Shown: positions 1-7,280, counted from the stretch's first letter. The stretch is 14,231 bases of DNA from Flavobacteriales bacterium (GCA_947460225.1 CANHHI010000026.1:1-14231), one strand, 5' to 3'. Made by a program: numbers and translations. The notes: generated by a model from the letters alone, not told the origin.

Positions 1-2048
1 AAAATAATCAAAGTATTTCTAAAATCTACTTTATTACCCAAACTATCGGTGATTTGCCCTTCGTCTAAAATTTGCAATAAAATGTTAAAAATATCGGGGT
101 GCGCTTTTTCAATTTCATCAAAAAGAAGCACGCTATACGGTTTTCTGCGCACTTTTTCCGTGAGCATACCGCCCTCATCATAACCCACATAGCCCGGAGG
201 TGCACCAATCAAGCGAGATACAGAAAACTTTTCCATGTATTCGCTCATATCTAAGCGTACCAAGGCATCTTCACTGCCCAAAAGCACATTTGCCAACTCT
301 TTTGCCAATTGTGTTTTACCAACCCCTGTTGCACCAAGGAAAATAAAAGAACCTATCGGTCTATTGGGATTTTTCACCCCCGCTTTACTGCGCAGTATTG
401 CACGTGCAACGCTTTTTATGGCTTGGCTTTGCCCAATAATCTTTTCAGCTAAAATATTGTCCAAATTGAGCAATACACTTCTTTCGTCTCGTGCCAATTT
501 TTCCAAAGGAATGCCACTCATGGCAGAAACCACTTCTTCTATATGTCTTGGCAATACTTTTTTTGGGTGCTTTTTCAAATATTCCTCCCACTGTATTTTT
601 GCTTCTAAAAGTCTATTTTCCAAGGCAATACCTTGGTCTCTCAATATCACAGCTTCTTCATAACGTTGGGTATCCACAAACACTTGCTTCTTTTTATTGA
701 TTTGCGCAATAGCCGTTTCTATATCTGTAATCTCTTGGGGAATCTGCACATTTTTAATTTGCACTTTTGAGCCCGCTTCGTCCATGGCATCAATGGCTTT
801 GTCTGGGAATTGCCTGTCTTTTACGTATTGAGCCGTCAAACGCACACAAGTCTCCAAAGCATCGCTACTAAAAATAACATTGTGGTGTTTTTCGTATTTC
901 TTTTTAATATTTTTTAAAATTGCCAAGGTTTCCTCGGCGGTAGTGGGTTCTATCAGCACACGCTGAAACCTACGTTCCAAAGCCCCGTCTTTTTCTACAT
1001 ATTTTCTATATTCGTCCAAAGTGGTTGCCCCTACGCACTGCAACTCGCCTCTCGCTAAAGCTGGCTTTAATATATTAGACGCATCTAAGGAACTGCCAGC
1101 ACCTCCTGCGCCAACCAGTGTGTGTATTTCATCAATAAACAAAATAATATTGTGGCTGCGTTCCAATTCCACAATAATCGCTTTCATGCGCTCTTCAAAC
1201 TGACCCCTGTACTTTGTGCCCGCAACCAAAGACGCTAAATCCAATGCCACCACACGTTTTTCTAAAAGCGTATGCGGTACTTTTTTGTCCAAAATGCGCA
1301 AAGCCAAACCCTCCGCTATGGAAGATTTACCCACACCAGGGTCTCCTATTAAAATGGGATTATTTTTTTTGCGCCTCGACAATATCTGCGCCACACGCTC
1401 GATTTCTTTTTCTCTGCCCACAATAGGGTCAATTTTGCCTTCTGTTGCCAAAGCGGTAAAATCACGGCTATGCGCATCTAAAACAGGTGTAGTACTTTTT
1501 TTTGTTTTTGCATCTGCAGAAGCTGTTGCATCATTATCTTTTTCCGTTTCAGAGTCATCTTCCTCAAAGCCATTTCTAGGATTATTATTCGGCTTGCCTT
1601 GGTCTTTTTCTAGGGCTTTTTCTATTTCTCTAATGAGATAATCACAATCCGCCATGCACTGTTGCAAAATAGAGGTAACCAAATTATTGCCATTGCGCAA
1701 CATACACAACACGGCATGCTCTACGCCAATTTCTTTTTTTGCATAACGAACCGCCTCAAAAAAACCTTGTTTTAACACCCGTGTTGCTTCTTCAGTCATG
1801 GGTAAGGCTTCTTGGTTTGCGTTAGATTGGCTTACCTTATAGGCGTGCACAGAGGCTTGCAAAGCTGCTCGAAACGTATTTAGATTAACATGCTCTCTTA
1901 AAATGTCTATCGCCAAGCCCTCTTTGCAAGATTCCAAAATTCCGAGCATAATGTGCTCCAAACCCAAATGGGCATGTCCCGTGTGGAAAGCATGTTGCTG
2001 ACCAAGCTGAATAGCTTGTTGCATAGCTGGCGAAAACTTTATATCCAT
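1..2048 (-). CDS. clpC: ClpC-type ATP-dependent Clp protease ATP-binding subunit (3' end off window)
   Basis: AAA+ unfoldase that feeds substrates to ClpP in the cytoplasm. The 682 visible codons show, in order: two Clp N repeats (about residues 1-145); an acidic, Asn- and Lys-rich linker (about 150-187); and a first ATPase domain with Walker A GDPGVGKS (235-242), Walker B ILFIDE (302-307) and the arginine-finger stretch GALERRF (355-361). A short ClpC-style middle segment with RYEEAVILRDQ (462-472) follows. The second ATPase domain has Walker A GATGVGKT (572-579), pore loop GYVGYDEGG (619-627) and Walker B VLLFDEIEKAH (640-650). The short middle segment, in place of the long ClpB coiled coil, argues for ClpC. 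The missing C-terminus would carry the ClpP-binding loop, so ClpP partnership is inferred. The ATG at 2048 is chosen because the Clp N domain begins there. The gene lies 97 bases downstream of trxB on the same strand and has its own promoter-like site. Confidence 0.95.
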   Translation of the reverse strand, partial: MDIKFSPAMQQAIQLGQQHAFHTGHAHLGLEHIMLGILESCKEGLAIDILREHVNLNTFRAALQASVHAYKVSQSNANQEALPMTEEATRVLKQGFFEAVRYAKKEIGVEHAVLCMLRNGNNLVTSILQQCMADCDYLIREIEKALEKDQGKPNNNPRNGFEEDDSETEKDNDATASADAKTKKSTTPVLDAHSRDFTALATEGKIDPIVGREKEIERVAQILSRRKKNNPILIGDPGVGKSSIAEGLALRILDKKVPHTLLEKRVVALDLASLVAGTKYRGQFEERMKAIIVELERSHNIILFIDEIHTLVGAGGAGSSLDASNILKPALARGELQCVGATTLDEYRKYVEKDGALERRFQRVLIEPTTAEETLAILKNIKKKYEKHHNVIFSSDALETCVRLTAQYVKDRQFPDKAIDAMDEAGSKVQIKNVQIPQEITDIETAIAQINKKKQVFVDTQRYEEAVILRDQGIALENRLLEAKIQWEEYLKKHPKKVLPRHIEEVVSAMSGIPLEKLARDERSVLLNLDNILAEKIIGQSQAIKSVARAILRSKAGVKNPNRPIGSFIFLGATGVGKTQLAKELANVLLGSEDALVRLDMSEYMEKFSVSRLIGAPPGYVGYDEGGMLTEKVRRKPYSVLLFDEIEKAHPDIFNILLQILDEGQITDSLGNKVDFRNTLII

Positions 2049-2061
2049 ATGGTTTTTTTCT

Positions 2062-2093
2062 CAAAGTTAGCACAAAATATCGCAATGCGCAAT
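2062..2093 (-). promoter_or_regulatory. Bacteroidota-type promoter for clpC
   Basis: On the minus strand, TAACTTTG (2069-2062) matches the -7 consensus TAnnTTTG. ATTG (2093-2090) lies 20 bases upstream as a -33 element. Transcription would start around 2055-2057, leaving a leader of under about 10 bases before the ATG at 2048. The -33 lacks the full TTTG. Confidence 0.5.
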
Positions 2094-2145
2094 ATTTAAG
2101 CACTTTTTTTGTAAACATTAAAAATAAATTGTAAAACCCCTTTGC

Positions 2146-3084
2146 CTACAAGGCTGAAAGGTATCTTTCGGCATCTAAGGAAGCCATACAGCCAGAACCT
2201 GCAGCCGTTATCGCTTGTCGGTAGGTTTTGTCTGCGCAATCTCCAGCCACAAAAACGCCCGCCACATTGGTCTTTGTGCTTGCAGGGTCTTTAATAATAT
2301 AACCCGTTTCGTCCATGTCCAAGAAAGGTTTAAAAACGGCTGTGTTTGGTGTATGCCCAATCGCCACAAAAAAACCGTCCGCTACAATGCTGGTTTCTAC
2401 ACCTGTTTTTTGGTTTTTAACGCTTGCACCCTCTACAACACTTTCACCCAAAACCTCCAAAGTTTCTGTGTTATAAAGAATTTCTATGTTCGGTGTTTGC
2501 TCTACTCTTGTTTGCATGGCTTTGCTGGCACGCATTTTTTCGCCTCTAACCAACATGGTTACTTTTTTACACAATTTTGCCAAATAAGAAGCCTCCTCAC
2601 AGGCTGTATCGCCAGCACCTACAATAATCACCTCTTTGCCTCTATAAAAAAATCCATCGCAAACCGCACAAGCAGAAACGCCACCGCCACTTTGCAAAAG
2701 TCTTTGCTCTGAAGGCAAACCAAGGTATTTTGCAGACGCCCCCGTTGCAATAATGATGCTATCGGCAGTAACAATTTTGTCTTGATCTATGGTAACTTGA
2801 TGGGGCGTTTTTGAAAAATCAACCGCTGTAACCCAACCATGTCGCACATCTGTGCCAAAGCGTTTGGCTTGCGCCTCCAACTGTTCCATCATTTCTGGAC
2901 CCGTTACGCCATTTGGATAGCCTGGGAAATTATCCACTTCTGTGGTGGTGGTAAGTTGTCCGCCTGGCTGCATGCCTTGGTACATAATTGGTTTTAAATC
3001 TGCACGTGCAGCATATATGGCAGCTGTATAACCCGCAGGTCCAGAGCCGATAATCAAACAATGGGTATGTTCTTGTGTTTTCAT
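2146..3084 (-). CDS. trxB: Thioredoxin-disulfide reductase
   Basis: FAD enzyme that uses NADPH to reduce thioredoxin in the cytoplasm. The 312-residue protein has the usual family length. It shows the FAD motif GSGPAG (13-18), the redox-active pair CAVC (139-142), the NADPH-domain motif GAGDTA (156-161) and the C-terminal FAD motif GVFVAGDC. The usual HRRxxxR motif that reads the NADPH 2'-phosphate appears as VRGEKMR (179-185), which keeps only part of the arginine cluster. The start is set at the ATG at 3084 (MKTQEHTHCLIIG). The same frame stays open to 3201, but that would add a 39-residue extension absent from the family and would run through the promoter. The gene is divergent from the ABC exporter, and clpC follows on the same strand. 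Confidence 0.97.
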   Translation of the reverse strand: MKTQEHTHCLIIGSGPAGYTAAIYAARADLKPIMYQGMQPGGQLTTTTEVDNFPGYPNGVTGPEMMEQLEAQAKRFGTDVRHGWVTAVDFSKTPHQVTIDQDKIVTADSIIIATGASAKYLGLPSEQRLLQSGGGVSACAVCDGFFYRGKEVIIVGAGDTACEEASYLAKLCKKVTMLVRGEKMRASKAMQTRVEQTPNIEILYNTETLEVLGESVVEGASVKNQKTGVETSIVADGFFVAIGHTPNTAVFKPFLDMDETGYIIKDPASTKTNVAGVFVAGDCADKTYRQAITAAGSGCMASLDAERYLSAL

Positions 3085-3102
3085 GTAAATCTTTTTGATT
3101 GC

Positions 3103-3133
3103 CAAAGGTAATAAAAAAAACTTTAATACAAAA
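3103..3133 (-). promoter_or_regulatory. Bacteroidota-type promoter for trxB
   Basis: On the minus strand, TACCTTTG (3110-3103) matches the -7 consensus. TTTTG (3133-3129) lies 18 bases upstream as the -33. The predicted start of transcription is about 3096-3098, giving a leader of roughly 13 bases to the ATG at 3084. Confidence 0.6.
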
Positions 3134-3179
3134 GTGCAATTTCGTATTTTATTTATAGAGAAAGGTGTATAAGTTTTTA

Positions 3180-3187
3180 TATCTTTG
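3180..3187 (+). promoter_or_regulatory. -7 promoter element almost touching the ABC exporter start codon
   Basis: TATCTTTG matches TAnnTTTG and ends 4 bases before the ATG at 3192, so transcription would begin at or next to the start codon. No TTG-type -33 element is seen 18-21 bases upstream (about 3156-3162), so the call rests on the -7 element alone. Confidence 0.35.
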
Positions 3188-3191
3188 CCCC

Positions 3192-4958
3192 ATGTTCGCA
3201 CTAGCTTCTTATTTAAAAAAATACTTCTGGCAGTATCGTTATGGCTTATTTTGGGGCGTTGTCTTTATTGCTTTAAACAATTACCTGAAAATTTACAGCA
3301 CCAAGCTCATTGGCAAAACCTTTGATGTGGTTTTCAAACAAAGCGATGCAAGCAAAGCCTTGCAAAGCAAAGACATTATGATAATTGCCCTAGAAAATGT
3401 GGGGTGGTTTTTGCTGTTGTCTTTGGTGTCTGGCTTTTTCTTGTTTTTAACAAGGCAAACGATTATTGTGATTTCTCGGCACATTGAATACGAGATGAAA
3501 AAAGAAATATACAAACAATACCAAAATTTAGATTTACCTTTTTACCGCAAACACAGCACAGGCGATTTAATGAACCGCATCAGCGAAGACGTAGGGCGTG
3601 TGCGCATGTTTTTGGGACCAAGTATTATGTACGGGGTGAACATTGTGTTGGTTTCTTGGATGGTGATTAGCTCCATGCTGGATAAAAACAAAGAGTTGAG
3701 TTTTTATGTTTTACTGCCTTTGCCCGTGCTTTCTTTGGCTATTTATTACATTAGCCAACGCATGAATGTGCTCAACCACAACATGCAAACCGAACAATCA
3801 GGGCTTTCTACTTTTGTGCAAGAACACGTATCTGGCATTCGTGTGTTGGCGGTGTATGGCAAAATGCCTGCTTTTTATGGTTTTTTCATGCAACAAGCCC
3901 AGCGTTATCGCCAAGCGGTCTTAAAATTAGCCGTTGTGGAATCTTGGTTTGCGCCAGCCATCTATTTATTAGTGGGTTTGAGCAATTTGCTCACGGTGTA
4001 TGTGGGCGGTTTGAAAGTCATGGCAGGCGAAGTAACGGTTGGTGATGTGGCGGAATTTGTGGTGTATATCAATTTACTCACTTGGCCATTTGCTTCCGTA
4101 GGTTGGATTACCTCACTCACACAAGCGGCAATCAGCTCACAAGAGCGCATCAATGAGTTTTTGCAAACCAAACCAACTTTGATGTCTTTGGGCACTGAAA
4201 AAACAGCCATTTCAGGCAATTTGGTGTTTAAAAATGTGGATTACATCTACGCTGAAATGAATGTACATGCACTGCGCCAGGTGTCTTTTGACCTAAAACA
4301 GGGAGAAGTTTTGGGTATTTTGGGCAGAACGGGCTCTGGCAAAACCACCTTGGCACAACTCGTTTCCAGACTGATGGATCCGAGTGCTGGCAGTATTGTT
4401 TTAGATGGAAAGCCTATTCAAGATTACGAAGTGAATTGGCTGAGGTCAAATATGGCTTACGTGCCCCAAGATGTTTTCTTGTTTTCAGATAGCATTTTCA
4501 ACAATTTGGCGATGGGTTCTTTGGAAAAAGTCTCGCAAGAACAAGTGGAAGAGGCTTGCAAAAAAGCAGAAATTCACGAAAATATTATGGCATTGCCAAA
4601 GGGCTACCAAACCATGTTGGGAGAAAGAGGCATCAATTTGTCGGGTGGGCAAAAACAAAGAATAGCTTTGGCAAGAGCTTTATTAAAACCTTGTCCTATC
4701 TTGATTTTAGACGATACCCTCAGTGCTGTAGATGCAGAAACCGAAAATAAAATCCAAAAACATTTGCGTCAAATTGATAAGCAAACCGTGATTATTATCA
4801 GCCAGCGCATCAGCAGTATCAGGCACGCCAACCAAATTATTGTGTTAGAAGACGGGAAAATTGCCCAAAAAGGCACACACCAAAGTTTGTTGCAAGAACC
4901 ACTAGGCTTATACGCACGTATCCACCAAAAACAATCGCACGCTACGGAGAGCATATAG
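3192..4958 (+). CDS. ABC exporter half-transporter (fused membrane and ATPase domains, MdlA/BmrC-like)
   Basis: Inner-membrane type IV ABC exporter half. The 588 residues hold an ABC membrane domain with several hydrophobic helices (about 15-310) and a nucleotide-binding domain with Walker A GRTGSGKT (378-385), Q-loop YVPQDVFLF (423-431), signature NLSGGQKQR (482-490) and Walker B ILILDD (503-508). The catalytic Glu after Walker B is Asp508, as in MdlA- or BmrC-type subunits. The H-loop reads SQRIS, with Gln538 where His is expected. Both changes suggest the catalytically weak half of a heterodimer, but no partner gene is adjacent. The ATG at 3192 is chosen over the in-frame GTG at 3165, because the -7 element lies between them. 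The substrate cannot be told from sequence. The convergent marR is not in its operon. Confidence 0.93.
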   Translation: MFALASYLKKYFWQYRYGLFWGVVFIALNNYLKIYSTKLIGKTFDVVFKQSDASKALQSKDIMIIALENVGWFLLLSLVSGFFLFLTRQTIIVISRHIEYEMKKEIYKQYQNLDLPFYRKHSTGDLMNRISEDVGRVRMFLGPSIMYGVNIVLVSWMVISSMLDKNKELSFYVLLPLPVLSLAIYYISQRMNVLNHNMQTEQSGLSTFVQEHVSGIRVLAVYGKMPAFYGFFMQQAQRYRQAVLKLAVVESWFAPAIYLLVGLSNLLTVYVGGLKVMAGEVTVGDVAEFVVYINLLTWPFASVGWITSLTQAAISSQERINEFLQTKPTLMSLGTEKTAISGNLVFKNVDYIYAEMNVHALRQVSFDLKQGEVLGILGRTGSGKTTLAQLVSRLMDPSAGSIVLDGKPIQDYEVNWLRSNMAYVPQDVFLFSDSIFNNLAMGSLEKVSQEQVEEACKKAEIHENIMALPKGYQTMLGERGINLSGGQKQRIALARALLKPCPILILDDTLSAVDAETENKIQKHLRQIDKQTVIIISQRISSIRHANQIIVLEDGKIAQKGTHQSLLQEPLGLYARIHQKQSHATESI

Positions 4959-4977
4959 CTCAAGACGTAACGTGCGA
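4935..4977 (-). terminator. Candidate terminator of pdxH-marR, inside the 3' end of the ABC exporter gene
   Basis: Long two-part hairpin. The outer stem is TCGCACG-C-TACG (4935-4946) with CGTA-A-CGTGCGA (4966-4977), 11 pairs around one mismatch. The inner stem is GAGC (4949-4952) with GCTC (4958-4961). Read on the minus strand it is followed by TTGTTTTTGG, a T-rich tail, which suits termination of the unit ending at 5027. It straddles the ABC stop codon (4956-4958). On the plus strand no T tract follows. Confidence 0.5.
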
Positions 4978-5003
4978 CAACAAACACACTATGAAAAATC
5001 AAT

Positions 5004-5037
5004 AATTCTTTACAGAATTTATTTTTCTAATTTTTTT
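5004..5037 (+). terminator. Candidate terminator of the ABC exporter, overlapping the marR 3' end
   Basis: AATTCT (5004-5009), a TTAC loop and AGAATT (5014-5019) form a short AT-only stem, followed by T-rich runs at 5022-5026 and 5031-5037. The stem is weak, so efficiency is doubtful. The position, about 45 bases after the exporter stop, is right. Confidence 0.4.
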
Positions 5038-5497
5038 CTCTATCTACTTTTGTTTCCTCTTGCAATAAATTGCTAAAAACTTGATTTAATACATGTTTAC
5101 ATGTTTCTATTTCCACCGCCGACAAACCTGCCAAAGCCTCTTCTATCGTTTGGTATGCCATTTTCAAGGCTTTCGACTTTAAGGTTTTACCCTTATCCGT
5201 CAAATAGACCAAATTAGACCGTCTATCGCTTGGGTGGTTCATGCGTGCAGCAAGACCAGTGCGTTCCAAACCATCTATCAAACGGGTAATGCTAGGCTTG
5301 TCTTTAAACGTAGCCGTAGCTAACTCTTGCTGAGATTGCAAATCTTTTTGCCATAAGGCAAACAAAACCGCAAATTGCTCCTGCGTTACCTCCAAACCAG
5401 CTTGTTTTAAGTTCCGCTGCAAACGCCTGCCAATAGCCGTGGAAGCCTTGCCTGTTAAAAAACCAAATAACTCTTCTAAATCAAATTCTATATTCAT
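5027..5497 (-). CDS. MarR-family transcriptional regulator
   Basis: Winged-helix DNA-binding protein of 156 residues, the usual MarR size, normally a dimer that releases its operator on ligand binding. The DNA-binding core spans about 40-100. The recognition-helix stretch DKPSITRLIDGLERTGL (66-82) is followed by the wing NHPSDRRSNLVYLT (87-100), whose DRR is the classic wing signature. Helices on both sides would make the dimer interface. The gene starts only 3 bases after the pdxH stop, so the two are almost surely cotranscribed from the pdxH promoter. It is convergent with the ABC exporter gene. A triple GTTGCA repeat in the pdxH promoter is a candidate operator (inference). The effector is unknown. 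Confidence 0.93.
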   Translation of the reverse strand: MNIEFDLEELFGFLTGKASTAIGRRLQRNLKQAGLEVTQEQFAVLFALWQKDLQSQQELATATFKDKPSITRLIDGLERTGLAARMNHPSDRRSNLVYLTDKGKTLKSKALKMAYQTIEEALAGLSAVEIETCKHVLNQVFSNLLQEETKVDREKN

Positions 5498-5500
5498 AAT

Positions 5501-6133
5501 TCACGGAGCTAAGCGAGACAATTGCCACTTGTTTTGGTTTTGCTTTGTATAAAGCACACGGTCGTGTAAACGACTAGCCTTGCCTTGCCAAAACTCAATG
5601 TCTTGAAACTTCAAAATATAACCACCCCAAAACTCAGGTCTAGCAACATCTTGATTTTGCCACTTATCTTCTTGTTCCTTGTATAATGCTGCTAATGTTT
5701 TGCTATCTTTCAATGTTTTACTCTGCGCAGACGCCCATGCACCTATTTGGCTTTCCCTGGGTCGTGTTGCAAAATAAGCATCAGAGGCTTCGGGGCTTAT
5801 TTTTTCCACCACACCCACAAATTTGACTTGCCTTTGCAGTTCTTTCCAATAAAATAAACAACAAGCGTTCGGATTTTCAGCCAATTCCAGCCCTTTCTGA
5901 CTGTTATAATTGCTAAAAAACACCAAACCTTCCTGGGTTATTTCTTTGCAATACACAATTCTTGCGTTCGCTTTTGCACCCATATAGGTGCAGAGCGTCA
6001 TGGCATTAAATTCAGAAAAACGCTTTGCTTCTTCAAACCAAGACAAAAAAAGCTCAACAGGATTATTTGGCAGAGCACCTAATAAGTGTGCTTCACCGCT
6101 AAAATCATTTCTTGTGCTTATTTTGTGTGTCAT
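5501..6133 (-). CDS. pdxH: Pyridoxamine 5'-phosphate oxidase
   Basis: FMN-dependent cytoplasmic enzyme that oxidises pyridoxine or pyridoxamine 5'-phosphate to pyridoxal 5'-phosphate. It is the last step of PdxJ-dependent synthesis and also serves salvage. The 210 residues align end to end with the family: FMN and substrate motifs RIVYCK (58-63), SNYNSQKG (74-81), ELQRQVKFVG (98-107), RPRESQIGAW (124-133), SRLHDR (187-192) and the characteristic C-terminal RLAP (207-210). The loop before RIVY is shorter than in the E. coli enzyme. The ATG at 6133 fits family length and lies behind a good promoter. It is followed 3 bases later by marR. pdxJ, the other B6 gene here, is about 2.4 kb away on the opposite strand. 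Confidence 0.97.
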   Translation of the reverse strand: MTHKISTRNDFSGEAHLLGALPNNPVELFLSWFEEAKRFSEFNAMTLCTYMGAKANARIVYCKEITQEGLVFFSNYNSQKGLELAENPNACCLFYWKELQRQVKFVGVVEKISPEASDAYFATRPRESQIGAWASAQSKTLKDSKTLAALYKEQEDKWQNQDVARPEFWGGYILKFQDIEFWQGKASRLHDRVLYTKQNQNKWQLSRLAP

Positions 6134-6143
6134 AAAAGTAAAC

Positions 6144-6173
6144 GTTGCAACTGTTGCATTGAAAACTGTTGCA
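6144..6173. promoter_or_regulatory. Triple GTTGCA repeat, candidate operator of pdxH-marR
   Basis: GTTGCA occurs three times on the plus strand, at 6144-6149, 6153-6158 and 6168-6173. The first two form the perfect 13-base palindrome TGCAACTGTTGCA (6146-6158, 6-base arms around one T). The third overlaps the pdxH -7 element. A repressor bound here would sit over the transcription start and early leader of pdxH-marR. The binding protein is inferred, with the downstream MarR as first candidate. Confidence 0.5.
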
Positions 6174-6202
6174 AAGTTACATTATTTTTTGAAAAGCACA
6201 AA
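6172..6202 (-). promoter_or_regulatory. Bacteroidota-type promoter for pdxH-marR
   Basis: On the minus strand, TTTG (6202-6199), a 19-base spacer and TAACTTTG (6179-6172) match the -33/-7 consensus fully. The predicted transcription start is near 6165, giving a leader of about 30 bases that contains the GTTGCA repeats. Confidence 0.7.
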
Positions 6203-6216
6203 TTATTTTATTGTTT

Positions 6217-6247
6217 TTTGTTTTTGCCGTAATATTGTGTAAATTTG
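6217..6247 (+). promoter_or_regulatory. Bacteroidota-type promoter for hldD
   Basis: TTTG (6217-6220), a 19-base spacer and TAAATTTG (6240-6247) match the consensus fully. Transcription would start near 6254, about 20 bases before the hldD ATG. It stands back to back with the pdxH promoter without overlap. Confidence 0.7.
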
Positions 6248-6272
6248 CGCCGCAAAATTGGCGGTATTTTTT

Positions 6273-7259
6273 ATGATAGTAATTACAGGTGCAGCAGGAT
6301 TTATTGGGTCAGCTTTGGTCTCCACACTCAACCAAATGGGTATCACAGATTTATTGCTGGTAGATGATTTTTCCGCCCAAGAGAAAAAAAACAATTGGAA
6401 GGATAAAAAATATTTTTTAACCCTAAATAGAGAAACATTTTTAAAGCACTATACGACTTACGTATCGGACATTAAGTTTGTGTTTCACCTGGGTGCAAGA
6501 ACCAATACCCTAGAACAAGATAAAGATGTTTTAAATAAGTTAAACTTAAGATACAGCCAAGAAATATTTAGAATTTGCACGGCACACGACATTCCTTTGG
6601 TCTATGCTTCAAGTGCAGCCACTTATGGAGACGGGCAATTGGGATATAGCGAAACCGTTCCGCTCATTCAGTTGATGCCCCTTAATCCTTATGCAGAGTC
6701 TAAACACAATTTTGACAAATGGATAGAAACACAAGAAAAAAAACCCTCTTTTTGGGTGGGTTTAAAATTTTTCAATGTGTTTGGACCAAATGAATACCAC
6801 AAAGGTCGCATGGCTTCTGTCATTTATCAAGCATTTAATCAAATTCAAAAGCAAGGATATGTGGAACTTTTTAAGTCTCACTATTTCAGATATAAAGACG
6901 GCGAACAAACCAGAGACTTTGTATATGTAAAAGATGTTGTTGCTATTTGTTTGTTTTGGTACCAATTGCAGGAAAGAGAAACTACGCCTAATCCCAAAAA
7001 AAATGGTTTATACAACCTAGGTTCAGGGCAAGCTAGGACTTTTTTGGATTTAACAAAAGCCACTTTTGCTGCCATGGGCAAAGCCGAAGATATTCGTTTT
7101 ATAGACATGCCCAAACCCATGCGGGAACATTATCAGTACTTTACGCAAGCGGACATGCGCAAGTTAAGAGACGCAGGCTACACAAAGCGTTTCCAAAGTT
7201 TAGAGCAAACCGTGGAAGATTACGTGAAGAACTACCTTATTCCAGGCAGTTATTTGTAA
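6273..7259 (+). CDS. hldD: ADP-L-glycero-D-manno-heptose 6-epimerase
   Basis: Extended short-chain dehydrogenase that epimerises ADP-D-glycero- to ADP-L-glycero-D-manno-heptose, the precursor of the LPS inner core, in the cytoplasm. The 328 residues show the Rossmann motif GAAGFIG (6-12), ASSAATYGDG (112-121), the catalytic YAESK (Tyr140, Lys144), the subfamily-specific NVFGPNEYHKGRMASV stretch, DGEQTRDFVYVKDV, and a C-terminal FTQADMRKLRDAGY close to the E. coli enzyme. HKG-MASV separates it from general NAD-sugar epimerases. The ATG at 6273 gives the canonical MIVITGAAGF start. An in-frame TTG at 6258 would add 5 residues and is not favoured. No other heptose gene is in the window, so the pathway context rests on homology. 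Confidence 0.93.
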   Translation: MIVITGAAGFIGSALVSTLNQMGITDLLLVDDFSAQEKKNNWKDKKYFLTLNRETFLKHYTTYVSDIKFVFHLGARTNTLEQDKDVLNKLNLRYSQEIFRICTAHDIPLVYASSAATYGDGQLGYSETVPLIQLMPLNPYAESKHNFDKWIETQEKKPSFWVGLKFFNVFGPNEYHKGRMASVIYQAFNQIQKQGYVELFKSHYFRYKDGEQTRDFVYVKDVVAICLFWYQLQERETTPNPKKNGLYNLGSGQARTFLDLTKATFAAMGKAEDIRFIDMPKPMREHYQYFTQADMRKLRDAGYTKRFQSLEQTVEDYVKNYLIPGSYL

Positions 7260-7268
7260 ATTATTTTT

Positions 7269-7276
7269 TATATTTG
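7269..7276 (+). promoter_or_regulatory. -7 promoter element just before the small membrane-anchored protein
   Basis: TATATTTG matches TAnnTTTG and ends 4 bases before the ATG at 7281, so a transcript would be leaderless or nearly so. No clear TTG -33 is found at the right distance. Read-through from hldD, whose stop is 21 bases upstream, is an alternative source of mRNA. Confidence 0.35.
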
Positions 7277-7280
7277 TACT

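Noticed and set aside
235..1641. Several plus-strand open frames opposite clpC
   Set aside because: They lie fully within the conserved clpC coding sequence on the other strand, and their translations show no domain pattern.
3165..3191. GTG start for the ABC exporter
   Set aside because: It lies upstream of the -7 element TATCTTTG, so it would not be on the transcript from that promoter, and the extra residues have no family support.
3085..3201. N-terminal extension of trxB from the upstream in-frame ATG at 3201
   Set aside because: It would add 39 residues absent from the family and would run through the trxB promoter and the start of the divergent exporter gene. The ATG at 3084 gives a canonical protein.
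4935..5497. MarR plus ABC exporter as a drug-responsive efflux operon
   Set aside because: The two genes are convergent with terminator-like hairpins between them, and marR is paired with pdxH instead. No shared promoter exists.
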